Assembly: GCF_013314895.1 (NCBI RefSeq)
Contig: NZ_JABTYE010000022.1
Location: 1 to 64,000 of the forward strand
Direction: 5' to 3'
Length of the DNA stretch: 64,000 nt
Source of the DNA: Cupriavidus gilardii
GTDB lineage: Bacteria; Pseudomonadota; Gammaproteobacteria; Burkholderiales; Burkholderiaceae
Positions 9,795 through 17,965 of the stretch are shown here, piece by piece (position 1 is the stretch's first letter; the number at the start of each line of letters is the position of its first letter). The position numbers were made by a program, and so were the translations under genes. The notes under the pieces were generated by a model. The model saw only the letters and a list, made by a program, of their open reading frames with translations. It was not told the DNA's origin and did no database searches.

Positions 9795-10465
9795 CCCCAA
9801 GCAAGCAGGAGATCCTGATTCAGGCCGCCGAATGCTTCATGGAACAAGGGTTCCATGCGACCAGCATCGACGATGTCGCGCGGCGGCTCGGCGCGACCAA
9901 GGGACGCATCTACCATCATTACGCGTCGAAGATCGACCTGTTCTTCGAGGTGCATCGCGAAGGCATGCGGCTGCTGTTCGAAGCGGTGGAGCCCGCGCGC
10001 AAGGTCGAGGGCGACGGTGTCACCGTGCTGGCGGCGATGCTGCGCGCGCATGCGGTCGCCGTGCTCGAACACCATACGTTCGAGAGCGTGGTGGCGCAGG
10101 GCGTGCAGATGCATCGCTTCGGCGCGACCACGCCGTCGCAGCGGCAGACGCTGGACGAACTGATCGCCAGCCGCGACCGCTTCGAGCAGATGTTCAAGGA
10201 TCAGGCCGCGGCAGCCAGGCGCGATGGCTCGCTGGCCGCCGACGCCGATCTGTCGATCGCGGTGAAGACCTTGCTGGGCGGCATCCAGTGGTCGCTGATC
10301 TGGTATCGGCCCGAGGCCGATGCCGACGAGCGCGCGCGCGAGCGCCTGGCCGAGGCGATGGTGCGTACGCTGGTCGAGGGCATCCGCGCGCGGCCCGACC
10401 GAGCGGCGGCCACCGCCAAGGGCCGGCCGCGCAGCGTCGCCGGCTCAGGCCCGGCACGCCGGTAG
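9791..10465 (+). CDS. TetR/AcrR family transcriptional regulator
   Basis: A 224-residue TetR-family regulator. The N-terminal helix-turn-helix, residues about 5-50, contains FHATSIDDVARRLGATKGRIYHHYASK, a close match to the family. The C-terminal ligand domain is helical and ends in an Arg/Ala-rich tail without obvious function. ATG 9791 overlaps the FMO stop by four bases, so this is the last gene of the SDR-FMO-TetR operon. It probably represses that operon through the palindrome at 7339-7349, and perhaps the convergent ligase/Bug/isomerase operon. The inducer is unknown. Confidence 0.93.
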   Translation: MTPSKQEILIQAAECFMEQGFHATSIDDVARRLGATKGRIYHHYASKIDLFFEVHREGMRLLFEAVEPARKVEGDGVTVLAAMLRAHAVAVLEHHTFESVVAQGVQMHRFGATTPSQRQTLDELIASRDRFEQMFKDQAAAARRDGSLAADADLSIAVKTLLGGIQWSLIWYRPEADADERARERLAEAMVRTLVEGIRARPDRAAATAKGRPRSVAGSGPARR

Positions 10466-10479
10466 GCAGGCGTCGGACC

Positions 10480-11082
10480 TCAGGGCGATTCCTGCAGCAG
10501 CCGTTCTACCAGCCACAGCCGATCGACGCCCCACACCGGCTCGCCGTCGACGATAAAGAACGGCGCGCCGAAGACGCCCTGCGAGACGGCATGGTCCACC
10601 GCCCGTTCAAGCCGCCGCTTTCCTTCGGGCGAGGCGATCTCCGCCGCCAGCCAGCCGGTATCGGCGCCGACCGCGGCGGCCTCCTCCAGCACCGCATCGG
10701 GATCCGTGATGTCTTCCCCGCGCGCCCACAGCCTGGCGAAGACGCGCTGCGCGAAGCGTTTCGCCTGCGCCGGATCGCGTTCGTCCAGCGCCAGAAAGGC
10801 GCGCGATGCCTTGACCGAATTGACGCCCCGCATATCGCGCTGGACGAAGGGCACGCCGAGTATCCGCGCCATCCGGGGCTTGTCGAGCCGCAGATAGTCC
10901 GACTTCAGCGGCGTCTCCATCAGCGGCTTCAGACCCATGATCTTGACTACCGTGACGCCGAGCAGGAAGGGACGCCACACCACGGTGCGGCCATGGCGGG
11001 CGGCCAACGCATCGATCTGCGTCGCGCCGAAATAGCCGTAGGGCGAGATGAAGTCGAAATAGAAGTCGATGGGGCTGGCCAT
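10480..11082 (-). CDS. 2-hydroxychromene-2-carboxylate isomerase-like (DsbA-fold) protein
   Basis: A 200-residue protein of the DsbA/GST-kappa fold in the NahD (HCCA isomerase) family. The N-terminal thioredoxin strand IDFYFDFISPYGYF carries the Ser-Pro-Tyr that replaces the CxxC of thiol oxidoreductases. VWRPFLLG and the C-terminal GVFGAPFFIVDGEPVWGVDRL segment are diagnostic. Characterised members use glutathione to isomerise an aromatic-ring cleavage intermediate. The start is seven bases after the Bug receptor stop, so it is the third gene of an operon (ligase, receptor, isomerase). The actual substrate is not evident. Confidence 0.88.
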   Translation of the reverse strand: MASPIDFYFDFISPYGYFGATQIDALAARHGRTVVWRPFLLGVTVVKIMGLKPLMETPLKSDYLRLDKPRMARILGVPFVQRDMRGVNSVKASRAFLALDERDPAQAKRFAQRVFARLWARGEDITDPDAVLEEAAAVGADTGWLAAEIASPEGKRRLERAVDHAVSQGVFGAPFFIVDGEPVWGVDRLWLVERLLQESP

Positions 11083-11089
11083 CGCCGCC

Positions 11090-12058
11090 TCATTCCATCC
11101 TGATGTTCAGTTGCTCGATGGTCCGCCGCCAGTACGCAGATTCGCGCTGCACGCGCGCGCGGATCTGCTCGGGCGACAGGTCGGAGGCCACCATGCCCTG
11201 CGTCTGCAGCAGCGGTGCGAAGTCCGGCGCGTGCGTGGCGCCGCGGATGGCAGCCGCGAGCCGGTCCACCGTCGTGCGTGGCGTGGCGGCCGGCACATAG
11301 GTGGCGATCCAGTAGCCGGGGGCGGCGATATTGGGGTAACCCGCCTCGGCCAGCGTGGGCACGTCCGGGAACAGCGCGTTGCGCCGTTCGCCCGCGACGG
11401 CCAGCACGCGGATCTTGCCGGCCTTCTGCTGCACGACCGCCAGGCTCGCCGGCGGAAACGAAAAGCTGTACCGCCCCGACAGCAATTCCACCATCGCCGC
11501 GCCCGCGCCCTTCATCGGCACATGCTGCGCCGATACCTTCGCCTCGCGCTTGTAGAGTTCGCCGACGACATGGCTGGGAAAGCCCGCGCCGGACGATACA
11601 TAGTTGGCTTTCTCCGGCCGCTGGCGCAGCAGCGTCGCCAGTTCCTGCGCCGTCTTCGCCGGGGAGTCGGCTGGCACCGCGAGCACCACGTCGCCGCCGT
11701 CGCCGACGATGGCGACCGGCATCAGGTCGCGCGAGGCGTCGTAGGGGGTGTCGTGCATCAGTGCCGGGATCGTGGTCAGCGGCCCATCGACCGAGAACAA
11801 CACCGTATGGCCATCGGCCTTCGCGCGCACGACCGAGCTGACGCCGATGGTGCCGTTGGCGCCCCCGCGATTTTCGGTGACGACGCTGTGCCCGAGACTG
11901 ATCTTGAGCTTTTCGGCCAGCGTGCGCGCCAGCGCGTCGCTGGGGCCGCCGGGCGCGGCCGGCACCACCAGTGTCACGGTGCGCGAGGGATAGTCGTCGG
12001 CCAGCGCCGCGCCGCTGCAGGCGAGCACCATGGACAGGAGCGTGACGAGGGCTTTCAT
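11090..12058 (-). CDS. Tripartite tricarboxylate transporter receptor (Bug/TctC family)
   Basis: A 322-residue periplasmic solute receptor. A signal peptide of about 20 residues (MKALVTLLSMVLACSGAALA) precedes DDYPSRTVTLVVPAAPGGPSDALARTLAEKL, the Bug-family strand and loop. The conserved Asp that orients a carboxylate ligand and the later VTENRGGANGTIG and LFPDVPTLAEAGYP motifs are seen. The ATG at 12058 has a perfect GAAGGAGG. It lies 45 bases after the acyl-CoA ligase and just before the isomerase, so a carboxylic-acid ligand feeding the ligase is a fair guess. No membrane components are adjacent. Confidence 0.92.
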   Translation of the reverse strand: MKALVTLLSMVLACSGAALADDYPSRTVTLVVPAAPGGPSDALARTLAEKLKISLGHSVVTENRGGANGTIGVSSVVRAKADGHTVLFSVDGPLTTIPALMHDTPYDASRDLMPVAIVGDGGDVVLAVPADSPAKTAQELATLLRQRPEKANYVSSGAGFPSHVVGELYKREAKVSAQHVPMKGAGAAMVELLSGRYSFSFPPASLAVVQQKAGKIRVLAVAGERRNALFPDVPTLAEAGYPNIAAPGYWIATYVPAATPRTTVDRLAAAIRGATHAPDFAPLLQTQGMVASDLSPEQIRARVQRESAYWRRTIEQLNIRME

Positions 12059-12103
12059 GCTTCGCCTCCTTCGGGTGGCGGATAACGGCGAATCGGGCAT
12101 GGC

Positions 12104-13612
12104 TCAACCTTGCGGCGCGGACGTTTCCGCTGCGGCCAGACGGCGCAGTTCGCCCTTGGCCACCTTGTTGATGCCGACCAGCGGCAGGCCGGCAAGGAAG
12201 CGAATCTCGCGCGGCACCTTGAAGCCGGCCAGCTGCGCGCGGCACGCCGCGTCGATCTCGTGTGACAACGCTGCGGTCGACACCTCCGGGTCGGACGGCA
12301 CCACGAAGGCGACCGCGACCTCGCCCATGGCGCCATCCGCGCGGCCGACCACCGCGACGTCGGCCACGCCGGGCACCGCGCGCACCACGCGTTCGATCTC
12401 CGCCGGCGACACGCCTTCGCCGCCGCACTTGATCACATCGCGTGCCCGCTCGAGAAACTGGATCGAACCGTCGGCGTGGACCTTCATGCGGTCGCCGGTG
12501 CGGAACCATCCATCGTCGGTGAAGGCGGCGGCGTTGGCGTCGTCGTCATTGAAGTAGCCGGCGAACAGCGTGCGTCCGGGCTCGCCGAGGATTTCGATCT
12601 CGCCGATTTCGCCCGGCGTGAGCGAGCTGCGCCCGCTGCCCGCCATGCGCGCGGCATAGCCCGGCGCCACCACGCCGATCGCGCCCGGCGCCACCGGTTC
12701 GCCGCGGCGTCCGACGATGCCGGGCGCGACCAGTTCGGTCATGCCCCACCAGCCCAGTATCGGCACGCGGAAATGCCGCTCGTAGTCGGGCAGCCAGACC
12801 GAGTTGCACCACAGCCGGAAGTCGTGGGCGGGCGGAACCGGCTGGCGGGACAGCGCCGCACTGGTGAACTGCACGTGCGGGGCAAAGGTGCAACGACGTG
12901 CCAGCGCCACCGGCCAGAAGCGGCTCGCGGAGAAACGCGGCTGCAGCACGATGGCGGCGCCCGCCTGCAAGGCCGGCAGCACGCTCCAGGCCAGGCCGAC
13001 GACGTGGTACAGCGGCAGCGGCACCAGCGCGATGTCCGATGGCAGCAGGCCGATGCCGGCCGCGCACGACTGCGCGGCCCACAGCGCGTTGGCGCGGGTC
13101 CAGACCACCGCCTTCGGACGGGACGACGTCCCCGAGGTGAACATCATGCTGCCGGGCGCGAGCGGATCCCGTTGCGCGCGTTCGGCGGCGGTATCGCGCA
13201 GGCTGGCGAAGCCCGTGGCATCGTCGGCATCGATGGCGATCCGCCAGCGCAGCGCCGGCGCCGTGCCGGGCAAGCCGCGCTGGGTCACGATGCCGATCGC
13301 GCCGGTATGGTCGGCAAAGAAAGCCAGTTCGTCGCTGGCCGACTTGGGATTGAGCACTACGCACACCGCGCCGAGCCATGCGCAGGCGAACCAGGTCAGC
13401 AGAAATTCCGGACAGTTGTTGGCATGCAGCAGCACGCGATCGCCGGGCCGCACGCCGCGCCGGGCGAGACCGCCGGCGACGCGGCGGACTTCATCGAGGA
13501 AGGCGCCGTAGGTCCACTCACGCGGGGGCCCATCGAACGGCTCCCAGGCCAGCAGCAGCCGATCGGGTTGTTCGCGGGCCCGGGTTTCGAGCAGGTCGAC
13601 GATATCGTCCAT
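12104..13612 (-). CDS. AMP-dependent acyl-CoA synthetase/ligase
   Basis: A 502-residue adenylate-forming enzyme that activates a carboxylic acid to its CoA thioester. The phosphate-binding loop MFTSGTSSRPKAV is at about residue 157, the aromatic A5-type motif GWWGMTEL near 290, GWFRTGDRM near 375, and the hinge FLERARDVIKCGGEGVSPAEIE near 390. The C-terminal catalytic Lys lies in GINKVAKGELRR. The signature departs from the usual TTGxPKG (SSRPKA), so specificity may differ. GGGAGG precedes the ATG. It is first in an operon with a Bug receptor and an HCCA isomerase-like gene. CaiC-like ligases are the nearest group I recognise. Confidence 0.9.
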   Translation of the reverse strand: MDDIVDLLETRAREQPDRLLLAWEPFDGPPREWTYGAFLDEVRRVAGGLARRGVRPGDRVLLHANNCPEFLLTWFACAWLGAVCVVLNPKSASDELAFFADHTGAIGIVTQRGLPGTAPALRWRIAIDADDATGFASLRDTAAERAQRDPLAPGSMMFTSGTSSRPKAVVWTRANALWAAQSCAAGIGLLPSDIALVPLPLYHVVGLAWSVLPALQAGAAIVLQPRFSASRFWPVALARRCTFAPHVQFTSAALSRQPVPPAHDFRLWCNSVWLPDYERHFRVPILGWWGMTELVAPGIVGRRGEPVAPGAIGVVAPGYAARMAGSGRSSLTPGEIGEIEILGEPGRTLFAGYFNDDDANAAAFTDDGWFRTGDRMKVHADGSIQFLERARDVIKCGGEGVSPAEIERVVRAVPGVADVAVVGRADGAMGEVAVAFVVPSDPEVSTAALSHEIDAACRAQLAGFKVPREIRFLAGLPLVGINKVAKGELRRLAAAETSAPQG

Positions 13613-13724
13613 GAGCCTCCCGCCGCATGCCGCTCCAAGGGTGAGCGCACGGGCAAGGCCCAGTGTAAGGAGGGCCCTGCGGCATGTCGTATGCCGTTTT
13701 GTTTTAGCGGCTTAACACGCGGTT

Positions 13725-13796
13725 ATGGATGCGGTGATGGATGCGGTGATGGACCCGCTGATGGACGCGGTGATGGACGCGCTGATGGTCGCGGTA
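13725..13796. repeat. 12-bp tandem repeat, six imperfect copies
   Basis: Six consecutive 12-base units related to ATGGATGCGGTG. The first two are identical, the next four diverge by one to four bases. It lies between the acyl-CoA ligase start and the 3' end of the PPOX gene, just outside both. The frame is open on the + strand as repeated Met-Asp-Ala-Val, but nothing supports its translation. Confidence 0.9.
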
Positions 13797-13820
13797 GTGG
13801 GCGTGGGCGCCGCAGCGGCC

Positions 13821-14438
13821 TCAGTACAGCGTCTGCCGGATTCGCTGCGGCAATTCGGCGTCGTACGCGCGGCCGTCGATCGCATCGCGGCTCAGCGTCG
13901 CCAGGATGGTGCCGGTGCTCGGCAGCGCGCTGCGCGGAATCTGCGCTTCGGGCGACCACAGCCGCGAACGCACCAGCGCGCGGGCGCACTGGAAGAACAC
14001 CGAGCGGATCGCGATCAGCAGCACGGTGGAGGGCGCCTTGCCGTCGACCGTGCATTGCGCGATCAGCTCGGGATCGGTCGAGATCGTCGCGGTACCGGCC
14101 ACGCGCAGCGTCTCGTCGACGCCGGGCACCAGGAACAGCAGCCCGACACGCGGATCCGCGATGATATTGCGCAGGCTGTCGATGCGGTTGTTGCCGCGGC
14201 GGTCCGGCAGCAGCAGCGTGCGGTCGTCGAGCACCTTGACGAAGCCCGGGGCGTCGCCGCGCGGCGAGCATTCGGCCATGCCGTCGGCCACCGTCGACAG
14301 CAGGCAGAACGGCGAGGCCTCGACGAAGGCGCGGTAGTGCGGATGCAGGTAATCGACTTCCTTGGCCAGCGAGGCCGGCGCGGGCTTGCCGTAGTGCGTT
14401 TCCAGGTCTGCCAGCGTGGTGATGGTGTGGTCGGTCAT
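13821..14438 (-). CDS. Pyridoxamine 5'-phosphate oxidase-like FMN-binding protein
   Basis: A 205-residue protein of the split-barrel flavin reductase/PPOX superfamily. Strands visible in order include FCLLSTVADGMAECSPRGDAPGFVKVLDDRTLLLPDRRGNNRIDSLRNII, then VGLLFLVPGVDETLRVAGTATIS. The RRGNNRIDSLRNI stretch is the FMN-phosphate binding region of the MSMEG_1061 type. The role is unknown; related proteins are oxidoreductases that may use F420 or FMN. ATG 14438 was chosen over an upstream in-frame start because the extension is Pro/Arg-rich. It sits downstream of phzF on the same strand with a 97-base gap. Confidence 0.85.
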   Translation of the reverse strand: MTDHTITTLADLETHYGKPAPASLAKEVDYLHPHYRAFVEASPFCLLSTVADGMAECSPRGDAPGFVKVLDDRTLLLPDRRGNNRIDSLRNIIADPRVGLLFLVPGVDETLRVAGTATISTDPELIAQCTVDGKAPSTVLLIAIRSVFFQCARALVRSRLWSPEAQIPRSALPSTGTILATLSRDAIDGRAYDAELPQRIRQTLY

Positions 14439-14535
14439 GGCGGATTGGCGGTCGGAGCGTGGTGGAGGAGTGGGGCGGCGCGGGTTTGTCGTGCCCAATG
14501 GTGGTCCGTTCGGGCAGTGCGCGGCAACGGCAAGT

Positions 14536-15405
14536 CTACAGCGTGACGGTGCCCCGGCCGATCTCGATCACCCGGCCGCCGACGCGGATCGCGCCATCGC
14601 CATCGTCGGCATCGACCTCCAGCCGCAGCCGGCAGGGCCGCTCGACCAGATCGCCCTGCGCGATCTCGTAACGCGCGGGCAGCGCGTGGCCGGTGGCGAG
14701 CAGCCAGCCGCCGAGGTTGGCGCAGGCCGAGCCGGTGCCCGGGTCCTCGGCCACGCCGCCGCCCTGCTTGGTGAAGAAATAGCGGGCGACCACGCGGCCC
14801 GGCTGCTGCGGATCGAAGGCGAACAGATAGGCGGTCTTGCGGCCGAGGCTGCTGGCGGGCCAGGCGTCCAGGCGGCTGCCGTCGGGGGCCGCGCGGCGCA
14901 CGGCGTCCGGGCTGTTCAACGGCACCAGCAGCTGATCGGCGCCGGTATCGACCCAGATTGGCGAGCCCGCCAGGTCGTCGGCCCGCAGCCCGAGCAGCGC
15001 GGCGACTTCCGCATCGGGCAGCTGCGCCGGCGCGGTCTTCGGCTGGCCGCGATGCGGCGCGGTGAAGGTCCAGACATCGCCGTGCGCGCGCACCGGTACC
15101 ACGCCAGCCTTGAACTCCAGCGTCAGCGCATCGCCGGTGTCGCGCAGCGCCCGTACCGCATGCGCGGTGCCCAGCGTCGGATGGCCGGCGAAGCGCATCT
15201 CGTAGCCGGGCGTGAAGATCCGCACCATCGCATCGGCCCGCTCCGAGGGCAGGATAAAGGTCGTCTCGGACAGATTGAACTGCAGCGCCAGCGCCTGCAT
15301 CGTCGCGTCGTCCAGCCCGCGGCCGTCCTCGAACACACACAGGGGATTCCCGCCGAAGGTCGATTCGGCGAACACATTGAGCAGGCGGAAGGCGTAGGTG
15401 GGCAT
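14536..15405 (-). CDS. PhzF family isomerase/epimerase
   Basis: A 289-residue protein with the two-lobed diaminopimelate-epimerase-like fold of the PhzF family. Near the N-terminus FNLSETTFIL supplies the catalytic Glu, and EMRFAGHPTLGTAHAV is the GHPT motif. In the second half AEDPGTGSACANLGGWLLA is the typical phosphate- or carboxylate-binding turn. PhzF proteins isomerise trans-2,3-dihydro-3-hydroxyanthranilate in phenazine makers, but most homologues, including probably this one, are of unknown substrate. No phenazine genes are nearby. It is complete, starting MPTYAFRLLN. Confidence 0.92.
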   Translation of the reverse strand: MPTYAFRLLNVFAESTFGGNPLCVFEDGRGLDDATMQALALQFNLSETTFILPSERADAMVRIFTPGYEMRFAGHPTLGTAHAVRALRDTGDALTLEFKAGVVPVRAHGDVWTFTAPHRGQPKTAPAQLPDAEVAALLGLRADDLAGSPIWVDTGADQLLVPLNSPDAVRRAAPDGSRLDAWPASSLGRKTAYLFAFDPQQPGRVVARYFFTKQGGGVAEDPGTGSACANLGGWLLATGHALPARYEIAQGDLVERPCRLRLEVDADDGDGAIRVGGRVIEIGRGTVTL

Positions 15406-15509
15406 GGCACTAGCGTCGGGTGGGGACAGGCTGCCAGTGTAGAGAGCTCGCGCGCCGGAGCCATATACAGTTCCCTTGCCGGCAATCGGGCCAGTTGATG
15501 CCTACCGCG

Positions 15510-15872
15510 CTAGCCGCACAGGGAGACGATCTGATTCAATTGTTCGCAAGCCGCCGCGAAGGCATCTGCGGGCGCCTGCTTCCACGGATGGGGTTTCGCG
15601 TGCCGCCCGCGCCAATCGAAGGACTTTGGCTGGTGGGCGAGGATGTATGCCGACAGCTTGCCGACACCTTCCAGCTTGATGGCGAACGGATTAGTTTCGT
15701 TGTAGGTCGCCGTCGTCATTGGCAAGCCGATGACAATGCCAGTTTTCGCATTGAACGCCCGTGGCGACAAGACCAGCAGCGGATGCCGGTCCTTCATTTC
15801 GCGCCCAATTTGCGGACTGCATTCGATCCACACAATATCGCGGCGATCGGGTACCCACGCGCTCTTCGGCAT
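15510..15872 (-). CDS. mazF: MazF-type mRNA interferase toxin
   Basis: A 120-residue toxin of the MazF/PemK family, which cleaves single-stranded mRNA at short sequences to halt translation. The family core is clear: RRDIVWIECSPQIGREMKDRHPLLVLSP, then GIVIGLPMTTA, and AYILAHQPKSFDWRGR carrying the conserved Gln, Ser, Asp and Trp near the RNA-binding face. Length is normal. The ATG lies two bases after the antitoxin stop, so the pair is translationally coupled in antitoxin-toxin order. The recognition sequence cannot be predicted. Its stop is 104 bases from phzF, which runs the same way. Confidence 0.93.
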   Translation of the reverse strand: MPKSAWVPDRRDIVWIECSPQIGREMKDRHPLLVLSPRAFNAKTGIVIGLPMTTATYNETNPFAIKLEGVGKLSAYILAHQPKSFDWRGRHAKPHPWKQAPADAFAAACEQLNQIVSLCG

Positions 15873-15874
15873 CT

Positions 15875-16132
15875 CTACATCGCCTCCGCACCGACCGGTG
15901 ACGACGCTGCCATGATTTCGCCGCCGTGGACGGCTGGGTCGAACAAAGCCAGTTTCTCGTCAAGCGTCATGGCTCGCTTTCCCACAGGCTTGACGGTAAC
16001 GCCAACCTCTTCCACCTGCACCTCGACCTCCTGCCCCTCGACAAAGTGAGCTGACCTTGCCACTGCAGACGGAATCCGAACGGCAAGACTATTTCCCCAT
16101 TTCTGGATGGTCAGTCTGGCTGCTTTGGCCAT
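15875..16132 (-). CDS. mazE: MazE-type antitoxin (AbrB/SpoVT DNA-binding fold)
   Basis: An 85-residue antitoxin. The N-terminal swapped-hairpin DNA-binding domain is seen as LTIQKWGNSLAVRIPSAVARSAHFVEGQEVEVQVEEVGVTVKPV, the classical MazE sequence. The C-terminal part, with LDEKLALFDPAVHGGE, is the flexible toxin-binding tail rich in acidic residues. A strong AGGAGG lies seven bases before the ATG at 16132. A promoter at 16152-16180 with a perfect 14-bp palindrome precedes it, which fits autoregulation by MazE and the MazEF complex. The open frame continues upstream, but only as noncoding extension. Confidence 0.92.
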   Translation of the reverse strand: MAKAARLTIQKWGNSLAVRIPSAVARSAHFVEGQEVEVQVEEVGVTVKPVGKRAMTLDEKLALFDPAVHGGEIMAASSPVGAEAM

Positions 16133-16151
16133 GTGAGCCTCCTGTGGCGCA

Positions 16152-16180
16152 AGTATCCGGTGATCGTTACCGTGTTTCAA
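16152..16180 (-). promoter_or_regulatory. mazEF promoter with palindromic operator
   Basis: On the minus strand, TTGAAA (complement of 16175-16180), a 17-base spacer, then GATACT (complement of 16152-16157). A palindrome with 6-bp arms and a 2-base centre, CGTGTT-GA-AACACG, spans 16171-16184 and covers the -35 element. Binding of MazE there would shut the promoter. The -10 is 20 bases from the mazE start, giving a short leader with AGGAGG. Confidence 0.7.
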
Positions 16181-16229
16181 CACGTTTATACATGGTGGGG
16201 ATCGAATACACAAGGCGTTGTCGAGAAGC

Positions 16230-16255
16230 AAAAAAACGCCGGCATGGTGCCGGCG
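16230..16255 (-). terminator. Rho-independent terminator of the gamma-glutamyltransferase gene
   Basis: On the minus strand an 8-bp perfect GC stem (CGCCGGCA/TGCCGGCG, 16237-16255) with a 3-base loop is followed by seven T residues (16230-16236). It lies 36 bases after the ggt-like stop and before the mazEF promoter, so it insulates the toxin-antitoxin operon from read-through. Confidence 0.9.
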
Positions 16256-16290
16256 CAATGAGTGTCCAGGGGGACGGCTGGTTGGGAACG

Positions 16291-17916
16291 TCAGAACCCC
16301 ACCGCCTGCCCATCCCGCCGGCTGTCGCTGGCCGCGACATAGCCGTGTTCCGGGTCTTCGGACAGGCGCCAGATGAACTGGCCCGAGCCGAAGTCCATGT
16401 AGGGGTCCGCGACCGACTTGAGCTGGTGGCCGCGGTCCTTCAGGCCGGCGACGGTCGCTGGGTTCATGGTCGCTTCCACGTCCAGCGTGAAGTCGCGGTT
16501 GACCTTCCAGCGCGGCGCGCAGCAGGCGGCCTGCGGCTGCTGCTTGTAGTCGAGCATGCGCACCACGGTCTGCAGATGGCCCTGCGGCTGCATGTCGCCG
16601 CCCATCACGCCAAAGCTCATCACCGGCTGACCATCGCGGGTCATGAAGGCGGGAATGATGGTGTGGAACGGGCGCTTGCCGCCGGCCACCACGTTCGGCG
16701 ACTTCGGATCCATCGAGAAGCCGACGCCGCGGTTCTGCAGGCTGATGCCGGTGCCGGGCACCACCACGCCGGAGCCAAAGCCCATGTAATTCGACTGGAT
16801 GAACGAGATCATCATGCCGCTCTCGTCGGCGGCGGTCAGGTAGATGGTGCCGCCGACCTTGGGCATGCCGAAGTCGAAATGCGTGGCGCGCTTCATGTCG
16901 ATCAGCCTGGCGCGCGACTTCAGGTAGCCGTCGTCGAGCATCTGCTCGGGCGTGACTTCCATGCTGCGCGGGTCGGACACATAGCGGTACAGGTCGGCGA
17001 ACGCCAGCTTCATCGCCTCGATCTGCAGATGCTGCGAGTCGATCGAATCGACCGGCAGATTGCCGACGTCGAAGTTGTCCAGGATGCCGAGCGCCATCAG
17101 CGCCGCGATGCCCTGGCCGTTGGGCGGAATCTCGTGGATCTCGTAGCCGCGATACGACTTGCGGATCGGTTCGACCCAGTCCGGACGGTAGTCGCGCAGA
17201 TCGGCCATCGTCATCGCGCCGCCGCACTCCTTGCTGAAGGCGGCGATGCGCTCGGCGATCTGGCCTTCGTAGTAGTCGCGGCCATTGCTGGCGCCGATGC
17301 GGCGCAGCGTTTCTGCGGCGGCCTTCATCACGAACTTTTCCCCGGTATGCGGCGCGCGGCCGTTCGGCATGAAGGTGTCGGCGTAGCCCGGCTGGTCCTT
17401 CAGGTCGGGCACCGCGGCGGCCCACTTGTGCGCGACGATCGGCGGCACGGCATAGCCGCGCTCGGCGATCTCGATCGCGGGTTCCATCAGGTCGGCGAAC
17501 GGCAGCTTGCCGAAGCGCTCATGCAGCGCGGCCCAGCCCGCCACCACGCCAGGCACCGTGACGCTGTCCCAGCCGCGGATCGGCCGCTTGGCCAGACCGT
17601 TGCCTTCCTCGCCGTACTTGTTGCGGAAGTACTCGGGATTCCAGGCGGCCGGCGCCACGCCCGACGAATTCAGGCCGTGCAGCTGCTTGCCGTCCCACAG
17701 GATCGCGAAGGCGTCGCTGCCCAGGCCGCACGAGACCGGTTCGACGATGGTGATCGCGGCGGCGGCGGCGATCGCCGCGTCGACCGCATTGCCGCCCTTG
17801 AGCAGCATGCGCAGGCCGGCCTGCGCGGCCAGCGGATGCGAGGTCGATACCACGTTGCGCGCAAACAGCGGAATGCGCACGGATTGGTAGGGGTTGGTCC
17901 AGTCGAAGGTCTGCAT
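16291..17916 (-). CDS. Gamma-glutamyltransferase family protein (cytosolic type)
   Basis: A 541-residue Ntn-hydrolase of the gamma-glutamyltransferase family. Such proteins self-cleave before a catalytic Thr. Here the candidate nucleophile lies in VGGTIYLTAADESGMMISFIQSNY at about residue 360, matching the start of the small subunit. SCGLGSDAFAILWD near residue 60, and GVVVPGTGISLQNRGVGFSM after the nucleophile, are conserved. The C-terminus DSRRDGQAVGF is typical. There is no signal peptide, unlike periplasmic Ggt, so it resembles the YwrD-like group whose substrate is unsettled. Glutathione or gamma-glutamyl compounds are plausible. A good terminator follows, and a Bug receptor gene lies 49 bases upstream on the same strand. 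Confidence 0.92.
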   Translation of the reverse strand: MQTFDWTNPYQSVRIPLFARNVVSTSHPLAAQAGLRMLLKGGNAVDAAIAAAAAITIVEPVSCGLGSDAFAILWDGKQLHGLNSSGVAPAAWNPEYFRNKYGEEGNGLAKRPIRGWDSVTVPGVVAGWAALHERFGKLPFADLMEPAIEIAERGYAVPPIVAHKWAAAVPDLKDQPGYADTFMPNGRAPHTGEKFVMKAAAETLRRIGASNGRDYYEGQIAERIAAFSKECGGAMTMADLRDYRPDWVEPIRKSYRGYEIHEIPPNGQGIAALMALGILDNFDVGNLPVDSIDSQHLQIEAMKLAFADLYRYVSDPRSMEVTPEQMLDDGYLKSRARLIDMKRATHFDFGMPKVGGTIYLTAADESGMMISFIQSNYMGFGSGVVVPGTGISLQNRGVGFSMDPKSPNVVAGGKRPFHTIIPAFMTRDGQPVMSFGVMGGDMQPQGHLQTVVRMLDYKQQPQAACCAPRWKVNRDFTLDVEATMNPATVAGLKDRGHQLKSVADPYMDFGSGQFIWRLSEDPEHGYVAASDSRRDGQAVGF

Positions 17917-17965
17917 GGTGTCTCTCTTGGCGTTATTGGGCCGTTGGCTGGCGGTTGCCCGGCGC

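Noticed and set aside
14536-15405. Part of a phenazine biosynthesis cluster
   Set aside because: PhzF-family proteins are widespread outside phenazine producers and no other phz gene is nearby.
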